6,155 nucleotides of DNA from Oscillospiraceae bacterium (GTDB lineage Bacteria > Bacillota > Clostridia > Oscillospirales > Oscillospiraceae). The notes under the pieces are model-generated. The model saw only the letters and a program-made list of their open reading frames with translations, did not search any database and was not told the origin of the DNA. A program made the translations under genes and the position numbers. Positions 1-5,536 of the stretch are shown here, piece after piece (position 1 is the first letter of the stretch; each line of letters starts with the position of its first letter). Where the stretch lies: positions 1-6,155 of the forward strand of contig CACXCV010000192.1 of the NCBI GenBank assembly GCA_902766215.1, in the 5' to 3' direction.

Positions 1-1581
1 GTCACCAAGCGCGCGCTGGTCATCGGCGGCGGCATCGCCGGCATCCAGACGGCCCTCGACATTGCCGACGCCGGTTTCCCCGTCGACATCGTCGAAACCA
101 AGCCCACCATCGGCGGCAAAATGGCCCAGCTGGACAAGACCTTCCCCACGCTCGACTGCGCCGCCTGTATTCTCACGCCCAAGATGGTCGACGTGGCCCA
201 GAACGAAAACATCCGCATCTTCTCCTATTCCGAGGTCACCAGCGTCAAGGGCTTCGTCGGCAACTTCGACGTGACCATCAAGCGCAAGGCCCGCTATGTC
301 AAAGAGGACGTCTGCACTGGCTGCGGCCTGTGCACGGAGAAATGTCCGCAGAAAAAAGTTCCCAACGAATTCAACCTGGGCATGGACAACCGCCACGCCA
401 TCTACATTCCCTTCGCGCAGGCCGTGCCGAAGGTCGCCACCATCGACCCGAACTACTGCACCATGCTCAAAACCGGCAAGTGCGGCGTCTGCTCCAAGGT
501 CTGCTCTGCCGGCGCCATCGACTATCAGGCCAAGGACGAGTTTGTCGAGGAGAAATACGGCGCCATTGTCGTCGCCACGGGCTTTAACCCCATCTCCATG
601 GATAAGTTCGACGAGTTTGCCTATTCCCAGTCCAAGGATGTCATCACCTCTCTGGAGCTCGAGCGTCTGATGAACGCGGCCGGCCCCACCGGCGGCACGC
701 TGCTCCGCCCCTCCGACGGTGAGCATCCCCACACCATCGTCTTTGTCCAGTGCGTCGGCTCCCGCTGCGAGGCCTGCGCCGACAAGGGCAAGGAATACTG
801 CTCCAAGATCTGCTGCATGTACACGGCCAAGCACGCCATGCTCATCCGTGACAAATACCCCGACACCGAGGTCTATGTCTTCTATATCGATGTGCGTACT
901 CCGGGCAAGAACTTTGACGAGTTCTACCGCCGCGCCGTCGAGGAATATGGCGTGCATTACATCAAGGGCATGGTCGGCAAGGTCTCTCCCGAGGGCAGCA
1001 AGCTCAAGGTGCAGGGCTCCGACCTGATCTATGGCCGTCAGCTGCACATCGACGCCGACATGGTCGTCCTTGCCGCTGCCATCGAGCCGGACAAGTCCGC
1101 CCGTCCGCTGGCCACCATGCTCACGGCCAGCATGGACACCAACGATTTCTTCACCGAGGCCCATCCCAAGCTGCGCCCGGTCGAAAGCCCCACTGCCGGT
1201 GTGTTCCTCTCCGGCACCTGCCAGGGTCCCAAGGACATCCCCGAGACGGTCTCCCAGGCCGGCGCGGCCGCGTCCAAGGTCATCGGCCTGCTCTGCAAGG
1301 ACAAGCTCACCGGCAACCCCTGCGTGGCCCATTCTGACGAAATGATGTGCAACGGCTGCTCCACCTGCGAAAAGGTCTGCCCCTACGGTGCCATTACCTA
1401 CCAGGACAAAGAGTTCCGCATGCCCGACCGCACCACCAAGCTGCGCCGGGTCGCTGTCGTCAACGAGGCCGTGTGCCAGGGCTGCGGTGCCTGCACCGTC
1501 GCCTGCATGTCCGGCGCGATGGATCTGCGGGGCTTCACCACCAAACAAATTATGGCGGAGGTTGACGCAATATGCAAGTAA
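1..1581 (+). CDS. hdrA: HdrA-like FAD/iron-sulfur oxidoreductase subunit, 5' partial
   Basis: The reading frame is open from base 1, and 526 residues are present. HdrA proteins are about 650 residues long, so roughly 130 N-terminal residues lie upstream. Residues are numbered from base 1. An FAD-binding Rossmann motif (GGGIAG, 9-14) is followed by the HdrA signature DCAACILTPKM (52-62). An inserted ferredoxin region has CTGCGLCTEKCP (105-116) and a second Cys set at 153, 161, 164 and 168. Next comes the HdrA-type stretch starting QCVGSR (250-255) and ending YCSKICCMYTAKH (266-278). Two C-terminal [4Fe-4S] motifs lie at 450-460 and 492-502. In the known family, HdrA is the cytoplasmic flavin subunit that splits or merges electron pairs between a low-potential ferredoxin and other partners. 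The start of the next gene overlaps its last 10 bases, so the two are probably translationally coupled. Cys256 and Cys259 look like additions to the usual signature. A QmoA/QmoB-type relative is possible, but the domain order fits HdrA better. Confidence 0.93.
   Translation, partial: VTKRALVIGGGIAGIQTALDIADAGFPVDIVETKPTIGGKMAQLDKTFPTLDCAACILTPKMVDVAQNENIRIFSYSEVTSVKGFVGNFDVTIKRKARYVKEDVCTGCGLCTEKCPQKKVPNEFNLGMDNRHAIYIPFAQAVPKVATIDPNYCTMLKTGKCGVCSKVCSAGAIDYQAKDEFVEEKYGAIVVATGFNPISMDKFDEFAYSQSKDVITSLELERLMNAAGPTGGTLLRPSDGEHPHTIVFVQCVGSRCEACADKGKEYCSKICCMYTAKHAMLIRDKYPDTEVYVFYIDVRTPGKNFDEFYRRAVEEYGVHYIKGMVGKVSPEGSKLKVQGSDLIYGRQLHIDADMVVLAAAIEPDKSARPLATMLTASMDTNDFFTEAHPKLRPVESPTAGVFLSGTCQGPKDIPETVSQAGAAASKVIGLLCKDKLTGNPCVAHSDEMMCNGCSTCEKVCPYGAITYQDKEFRMPDRTTKLRRVAVVNEAVCQGCGACTVACMSGAMDLRGFTTKQIMAEVDAICK
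1557..1562 (+). promoter_or_regulatory. Ribosome binding site for the MvhD-like gene
   Basis: GGAGGT lies inside the end of the hdrA-like gene, with 9 to 10 bases before the ATG at 1572. It supports that start and the 10-base overlap between the two genes. Confidence 0.7.
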
Positions 1582-2006
1582 ATGGATACAAGCCGCTTAT
1601 TGTGGCGTTCTGCTGTAACTGGTGCTCCTATGCCGGCGCCGACCTGGCCGGCAACAACCGCCTGAGCTATCCTGCCGACGTAAAGATCATCCGCGTTCCC
1701 TGCTCCTGCCGTGTGAACCCGATGTTCATCCTCCGTGCCTTCCAGCGCGGAGCCGACGGCGTGATCCTCTGCGGCTGCCACCCCGGCGACTGCCACTACA
1801 CCTCCGGCAACTATTACACCCGCCGCCGCATGGCGCTGCTGTTCTCCATGCTCGACTACCTGGGCATCGAGCGCGAGCGCACCCGCGTCGAGTGGGTCAG
1901 CGCCGCGGAGGGTGCTAAGTTTGCCGCCACAATGAACGAATTCGCCGAGAAGGTCGCTTCTCTGGGCGAGAACAAGAGATTGGAGGATTTGCGGTGCAAG
2001 AAGTAA
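1572..2006 (+). CDS. MvhD/FlxD-like [2Fe-2S] electron-transfer subunit (hydrogenase iron-sulfur subunit family)
   Basis: This 144-residue protein has the length and Cys pattern of MvhD, the small subunit that hands electrons to HdrA in methanogens; FlxD is the bacterial counterpart. Visible motifs are CCNWCSYAGAD (14-24), RVPCSCRVNP (41-50) and CGCHPGDCHY (67-76). In the family, conserved Cys from these blocks bind one [2Fe-2S] cluster. No membrane segment or signal peptide is seen, so it is cytoplasmic. It follows the hdrA-like gene directly with a 10-base overlap, which supports an HdrA-MvhD pair. MvhD can take electrons from a hydrogenase, a formate dehydrogenase or an NADH module. Here the genes that follow point to NAD(P)H. 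The ATG at 1572 is chosen because GGAGGT precedes it and the family motif begins about 10 residues in. The family assignment is firm; the exact partner is inferred from gene order. Confidence 0.9.
   Translation: MQVNGYKPLIVAFCCNWCSYAGADLAGNNRLSYPADVKIIRVPCSCRVNPMFILRAFQRGADGVILCGCHPGDCHYTSGNYYTRRRMALLFSMLDYLGIERERTRVEWVSAAEGAKFAATMNEFAEKVASLGENKRLEDLRCKK
1982..1986 (+). promoter_or_regulatory. Ribosome binding site deciding a GTG start
   Basis: GGAGG sits 7 bases before the GTG at 1994, inside the end of the MvhD-like gene. It supports the GTG as the real start of the next gene although this creates a 13-base overlap. Confidence 0.7.
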
Positions 2007-2986
2007 AGCGTGAAGCTCTCATTGCCCGGGCCGCCGAGCTGCTGGAAAACGGCACGGTCGACCGGGTGCTCGGCTGGAAGGCCGGAGAGTTCGATTACGA
2101 CCTCACTCCCGCCCTGTTCCATTCCGCCGGCGAGCTGGAAAGCGATTTTGTCTGGAACGGATTCTGCGGCGCGAATTTCTCAAAATATCTTGTCAAGGAA
2201 ACCGGCAAGAGCGAAAACAAGGTGCTTGTCTTCCTCAAACCCTGCGATACCTACAGCTTCAACCAGCTGCTGACCGAGCACCGCTTCAGCCGCGACAGGG
2301 TCTATGCCATCGGCGTGCCCTGCGAGGGCATGCTCGACGCCGGCCGCATCAAGGACAGCGCCGAGGGCATTGCCTCCGTCCGCGAAGACGGCGACCATGT
2401 TCTGGTCGAAACGCTCTATGACGGTACGCTCACCCTCGACCGCACCTCCCTGCTGCCAGACCGCTGCCGCAACTGCAAGTCGAAAAAGCACGTGGCCTAT
2501 GACGAGCTGCTGGGTTCCGACGGCGAGGTTCTCGACTCCCACCGTTTCGACGAGGTCGAGCAGCTCGAGCGCATGACGCCCGACGAGCGCTTTGCCTTCT
2601 GGCAGAACGAGCTGTCCCGCTGCATCCGCTGCAACGCCTGCCGCGACGTCTGTCCCGCCTGCACCTGCGAAAAGTGCGTCTTTGACAACCCCAACTCCGG
2701 CGTGGAAAACAAGGCCGCGGCCAACTCCTTCGAGGAGAAGATGTTCCACATCATCCGCGCCTTCCATGTGGTGGGCCGCTGCACCGACTGCGGCGAGTGC
2801 TCCCGCGTCTGTCCGCAGCATATTCCGCTGCATCTGCTCAACCGCAAGTTCATCAAAGATATCGACCAGTTCTATGGCGACTATCAGGCCGGTGCCGAGG
2901 TTGGCAGCCGCGCCCCCATTGTCAACTATTCCGCTGGCGATCTCGAGCCGTATGAAGCCGTAGAAAGGGGTGGCAGCGATGCGTAA
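1994..2986 (+). CDS. FrhB-/FlxC-like iron-sulfur protein with two C-terminal [4Fe-4S] motifs
   Basis: This 330-residue cytoplasmic protein starts at a GTG with GGAGG 7 bases upstream. The front half (about 1-165) resembles the coenzyme F420 hydrogenase/dehydrogenase beta and sulfhydrogenase beta families: LKPCD (81-85), GVPC (107-110) and a CxxC at 158-161. These Cys could hold a further cluster. The back half has CIRCNACRDVCP (210-221), with extra Cys at 223, 225 and 228, and CTDCGECSRVCP (263-274). It is distantly similar in plan to the next gene product, suggesting an old duplication. In FlxABCD-type modules two iron-sulfur proteins (FlxB, FlxC) connect the NADH-oxidising flavoprotein to the MvhD-like subunit, and the position next to the MvhD-like gene fits that role. 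The role is inferred. The flavin- or F420-binding ability of the front half cannot be judged from the sequence by eye. A general annotation would be 4Fe-4S dicluster protein. Confidence 0.82.
   Translation: MQEVKREALIARAAELLENGTVDRVLGWKAGEFDYDLTPALFHSAGELESDFVWNGFCGANFSKYLVKETGKSENKVLVFLKPCDTYSFNQLLTEHRFSRDRVYAIGVPCEGMLDAGRIKDSAEGIASVREDGDHVLVETLYDGTLTLDRTSLLPDRCRNCKSKKHVAYDELLGSDGEVLDSHRFDEVEQLERMTPDERFAFWQNELSRCIRCNACRDVCPACTCEKCVFDNPNSGVENKAAANSFEEKMFHIIRAFHVVGRCTDCGECSRVCPQHIPLHLLNRKFIKDIDQFYGDYQAGAEVGSRAPIVNYSAGDLEPYEAVERGGSDA
2966..2970 (+). promoter_or_regulatory. Ribosome binding site selecting the ATG at 2979
   Basis: AGGGG lies 8 bases before the ATG at 2979. An in-frame GTG at 2970 would overlap this site, so the ATG is the better start. 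Confidence 0.6.
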
Positions 2987-4004
2987 GCTCTCTCTGGACA
3001 AGCTGGATGCGCTGTTTGCCGCGATTTCCGCCACCAACACGCTCTACCTGCCCGTCGATACCAAGGCCGGCGCACGGTTCGAGCGTTGGGAGAGCGGCAA
3101 AACGCTCTCCACCGCGCTTAACACTGTCCGCAGCGCCAAGGATTTCTTCTTCCCCCAGACCGAGAACCTCATGGATTTCAAGGTTGAAGGTAAATCCATC
3201 GAGATCATCGACACTCGCACCGAGAGCGAGGATTTTGTCCTCTTCGGCGTCCGCGCCTGCGATGTCAAGAGCTTCGAGGTGCTCGACCGTGTCTTCCTGG
3301 CCGACCCGGTGGACACCTATTATAAAAACCGCCGCGACCACGGCGTCATCTTCTCCATGGCCTGCACCCGCCCGGTCGAAAGCTGCTTCTGCGGCACCTT
3401 CGGCATCGACGCGGCCAACCCCGGCGGCGACGTCGCCTGTCATATGACCGACGACGCGCTCTACCTGCAGGCCAACACCGACAAGGGTCAGCGGGTGCTC
3501 GACTCGCTTGATTCCCTCACCGAGGCATGCACCACCGAGGTCGTGGACGAGCAGAACGCGCTCATCCGCGAGCGCCTTGCCCGCCTGCCCCTGGCCGATC
3601 TATCGGCCGAGGCCTTCGGCAGCGGCAAAACCGCCGAGTATTTCGACGCGCCCGAGTGGAAGCAGCTGTCCGAGTCCTGCCTGGGCTGCGGCACCTGCAC
3701 CTTTGTCTGCCCCACCTGCCAGTGCTATGACATCAAGGACTTCAACACCGGCCACGGGGTCAAGCGCTTCCGCTGCTGGGATTCCTGCATGTATTCCGAG
3801 TTTACCAAGATGTCGGCCGGCCAGCCGCGTCTGACGCAGCTCGAGCGCTTCCGTCAGCGCTTTATGCACAAGCTGGTCTATTATCCCACCAACAACGACG
3901 GGCTGTTCTCCTGCGTCGGCTGCGGCCGCTGCGTGGCCAAGTGCCCGATTCACATGAACATCGTCAAAGTCATGAAAACGCTGGGAGGTCGTGAACATGC
4001 CTGA
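2979..4004 (+). CDS. AsrA-/HydB-like (FlxB-type) 4Fe-4S dicluster electron-transfer protein
   Basis: This 341-residue protein fits the family that includes anaerobic sulfite reductase subunit A and sulfhydrogenase beta. The N-terminal domain has GVRACDVKSFEVLDRVFL (90-107) and a CFCGTFG block (136-142), both characteristic of that family. The C-terminal domain has CLGCGTCTFVCPTCQC (234-249), a further Cys pair at 266 and 270, and CVGCGRCVAKCP (312-323). Such proteins pass electrons from an FAD/NAD(P)H subunit to other redox partners in the cytoplasm, and that FAD subunit is encoded immediately downstream, as in asrAB. No siroheme-binding AsrC-type gene is seen, so sulfite reductase is not supported. 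An FlxB role next to an HdrA/MvhD pair fits better. The start is the ATG at 2979, which overlaps the preceding stop by 8 bases. An in-frame GTG 9 bases earlier is a weaker option. Confidence 0.87.
   Translation: MRKLSLDKLDALFAAISATNTLYLPVDTKAGARFERWESGKTLSTALNTVRSAKDFFFPQTENLMDFKVEGKSIEIIDTRTESEDFVLFGVRACDVKSFEVLDRVFLADPVDTYYKNRRDHGVIFSMACTRPVESCFCGTFGIDAANPGGDVACHMTDDALYLQANTDKGQRVLDSLDSLTEACTTEVVDEQNALIRERLARLPLADLSAEAFGSGKTAEYFDAPEWKQLSESCLGCGTCTFVCPTCQCYDIKDFNTGHGVKRFRCWDSCMYSEFTKMSAGQPRLTQLERFRQRFMHKLVYYPTNNDGLFSCVGCGRCVAKCPIHMNIVKVMKTLGGREHA
3983..3988 (+). promoter_or_regulatory. Ribosome binding site selecting the ATG at 3997
   Basis: GGGAGG has an 8-base spacer to the ATG at 3997 but only 2 bases to the in-frame GTG at 3991. 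It decides for the ATG. Confidence 0.75.
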
Positions 4005-4830
4005 ACTGAAAGAGCCTCTGATTCCTGTCGTCGGCGTCGTCACGGACATCCGCATCGACACGCCCGACGTCAAAACCTTCCGTGTGGTCACGCCCGACGG
4101 CAAAAAGGCCTTCGAGCATAAGCCCGGCCAGTGCGCCATGCTTTCCATCCCCGGCGTGGGCGAGGCCATGTTCTCCATCACCTCCTCCCCCACCAACGAG
4201 GAGTATATGGAGTTCTCCATCAAAAAGTGCGGCTGCGTCACCGAGTGGCTCCATTCCATGGAGGTGGGCCAGCAGATCACCATCCGCGGCCCCTATGGCA
4301 ACGCTTTCCCCGTGGACACCGCCTTTGTCGGTCACGACATGCTCTTCATCGCCGGCGGCATCGGCCTGGCGCCCCTGCGCTCGGTCATCAACTATTGCCG
4401 TCACTACCGCGACCGCTATGGCAAAATCGACGTGGTCTATGGTTCCCGCAGCATGCAGGACCTGGTCGATTATAAAGAGATCATCGACGAGTGGGCCAAC
4501 GACGCGGGCGTCACTGTCCACCTGACCATCGACCGCGAGCAGCCCGAGTGGACCGGCCACGTTGGCTTCGTGCCCAACTATGTCAAGGAGCTGGGCTTCT
4601 CCACCGACAAAATCGCCATTCTCTGCGGCCCCCCCATTATGATCAAGTTCACCCTCGCCGGTCTGCAGGAGCTGGGCTTTGACAAGACCCAGGTTTACAC
4701 CACCATGGAGCTGCGCATGAAGTGCGGCATCGGCAAATGCGGCCGCTGCAACATCGGCTCGAAGTATGTCTGCAAGGACGGTCCTGTCTTCCGCTGCGAC
4801 CAGATCGACGAGCTGCCCAACGAATATTGA
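3997..4830 (+). CDS. FAD/NAD(P)H-binding reductase with C-terminal [2Fe-2S] site (FlxA/AsrB type)
   Basis: This 277-residue protein belongs to the ferredoxin-NADP reductase superfamily and looks like AsrB, FlxA or the electron-transfer subunit of dihydroorotate dehydrogenase B. A flavin-binding barrel covers about 10-105, with KPGQ (42-45), FSITSSP (59-65) and GPYGNAFP (98-105). The nucleotide-binding domain has FIAGGIGLAPLRSVI (117-131), VYGSRS (147-152) and CGPPIM (210-215). The C-terminal [2Fe-2S] motif has Cys at 243, 248, 251 and 259, followed by DGPVF (261-265), as in AsrB. It should oxidise NADH or NADPH through FAD and pass electrons one at a time to the iron-sulfur proteins of the operon, or run in reverse. 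Cofactor preference cannot be read by eye. The ATG overlaps the previous stop by 8 bases and has a strong ribosome binding site. This gene is the probable pyridine-nucleotide entry point of the complex. Confidence 0.9.
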   Translation: MPELKEPLIPVVGVVTDIRIDTPDVKTFRVVTPDGKKAFEHKPGQCAMLSIPGVGEAMFSITSSPTNEEYMEFSIKKCGCVTEWLHSMEVGQQITIRGPYGNAFPVDTAFVGHDMLFIAGGIGLAPLRSVINYCRHYRDRYGKIDVVYGSRSMQDLVDYKEIIDEWANDAGVTVHLTIDREQPEWTGHVGFVPNYVKELGFSTDKIAILCGPPIMIKFTLAGLQELGFDKTQVYTTMELRMKCGIGKCGRCNIGSKYVCKDGPVFRCDQIDELPNEY

Positions 4831-4832
4831 TG

Positions 4833-4838
4833 AGGGAG
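4833..4838 (+). promoter_or_regulatory. Ribosome binding site for the FrdB-like gene
   Basis: AGGGAG in the 17-base gap after the reductase stop lies 9 bases before the ATG at 4848. It supports that start over an ATG at 4830 that overlaps the preceding stop codon. Confidence 0.65.
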
Positions 4839-4847
4839 ATTTCTGAT

Positions 4848-5522
4848 ATGGACAATATGGTTAATGTCTACCTGTTCGGCAAGCAGTACCGCGTGCCCGA
4901 CAACCTGACGATCATGCGCGCCATGGAATACGCCGGGTATCAGCTGGTGCGCGGCTGCGGCTGCCGCAACGGTTTCTGCGGTGCCTGCGCCACGATCTAC
5001 CGCATCAAGGGCGACCGTGAGCTGAAGACCTGCCTGGCCTGCCAGACCAAGGTCGAGGACAACATGTATGTCGCCACCCTGCCCTTCTTCCCGCTGGTCA
5101 AGCAGGTCTACGACATCGAAAAGATCAAGCCCACCGAGCAGATCATGATGCAGCTCTATCCGGAGATTTATTCCTGCGTCGGCTGCAATGCCTGCACCAA
5201 GAGCTGCACCCAGGGTCTGAACGTCATGCAGTACATCGCCTATGCCCAGCGCGGCGAGTTTGACAAGTGCGCCGAGGAGTCCTTCGACTGCGTCATGTGC
5301 GGCGTTTGCTCCTCCCGCTGCCCTGCCGGCATCTCTCACCCGCAGGTTGCCATGCTGGCCCGCCGTCTCAACGGCAAATATCTGGCGCCCAAGTCGCAGC
5401 ACCTGGCCGACCGCGTCCAGGAAATCCGCGACGGCACGTTTACCGAGCTGATCGAAAACCTGATGGGCAAGCCCATCGACGAGATCAAAGAACTCTATAA
5501 CAACCGCGAAATCGAGAAGTAA
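4848..5522 (+). CDS. SdhB/FrdB-like iron-sulfur protein: [2Fe-2S] plus two [4Fe-4S] motifs
   Basis: This 224-residue cytoplasmic protein has the two-domain plan of the iron-sulfur subunit of succinate dehydrogenase/fumarate reductase. The N-terminal domain (about 1-85) is a plant-type ferredoxin fold with GCGCRNGFCGAC (36-47) and KTCLAC (60-65), giving Cys 39, 44, 47 and 62 or 65 as likely [2Fe-2S] ligands. The helical C-terminal domain has CVGCNACTKSC (110-120) and CVMCGVCSSRCPAGI (148-162). Both are regular CxxCxxCxxxC sets, more like HdrC or TfrB than classical SdhB, which has a [3Fe-4S] centre. No HdrB-like CCG domain follows, unlike TfrB of methanogens. The flavoprotein gene starts 14 bases downstream, so the two probably form a pair in which this protein carries electrons between the HdrA/Flx-like proteins and the flavin site. 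The ATG at 4848 is preferred; an ATG at 4857 is also possible. Confidence 0.85.
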   Translation: MDNMVNVYLFGKQYRVPDNLTIMRAMEYAGYQLVRGCGCRNGFCGACATIYRIKGDRELKTCLACQTKVEDNMYVATLPFFPLVKQVYDIEKIKPTEQIMMQLYPEIYSCVGCNACTKSCTQGLNVMQYIAYAQRGEFDKCAEESFDCVMCGVCSSRCPAGISHPQVAMLARRLNGKYLAPKSQHLADRVQEIRDGTFTELIENLMGKPIDEIKELYNNREIEK

Positions 5523-5528
5523 GGAGGG
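5521..5528 (+). promoter_or_regulatory. Strong ribosome binding site for the flavoprotein gene
   Basis: AAGGAGGG begins on the last bases of the preceding stop codon and has an 8-base spacer to the ATG at 5537. It is the closest match to the Shine-Dalgarno consensus in the window. Confidence 0.8.
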
Positions 5529-5536
5529 CCAGTTTC

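Noticed and set aside
719..1027. Plus-strand frames inside genes (also 3007-3447, 3508-3834, 4082-4525)
   Set aside because: They are Ser/Pro/Arg/Ala-rich translations in a shifted frame of conserved genes, with no ribosome binding site or domain.
2180..3040. Long open frame on the minus strand (286 codons), with similar ones at 3600-4283, 3970-4560, 4695-5402 and 5495-6130
   Set aside because: They lie opposite well-supported genes and read as low-complexity Ala/Val/Gly-rich protein with no motif. They are mirror frames produced by the GC-rich third positions.
2979..4830. Anaerobic sulfite reductase subunits AsrA and AsrB
   Set aside because: The protein types match, but no siroheme subunit AsrC is present, and the HdrA/MvhD neighbours favour an Flx-type role.
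4722..4847. Upstream extension of the FrdB-like gene to an in-frame ATG at 4722 or 4830
   Set aside because: The extension runs out of frame through the conserved [2Fe-2S] motif of the preceding gene. The ribosome binding site at 4833-4838 points to 4848.
4828..4847. Possible terminator or promoter in the 17-base gap
   Set aside because: The gap is filled by the ribosome binding site, with no hairpin, T-run or -10/-35 pair.
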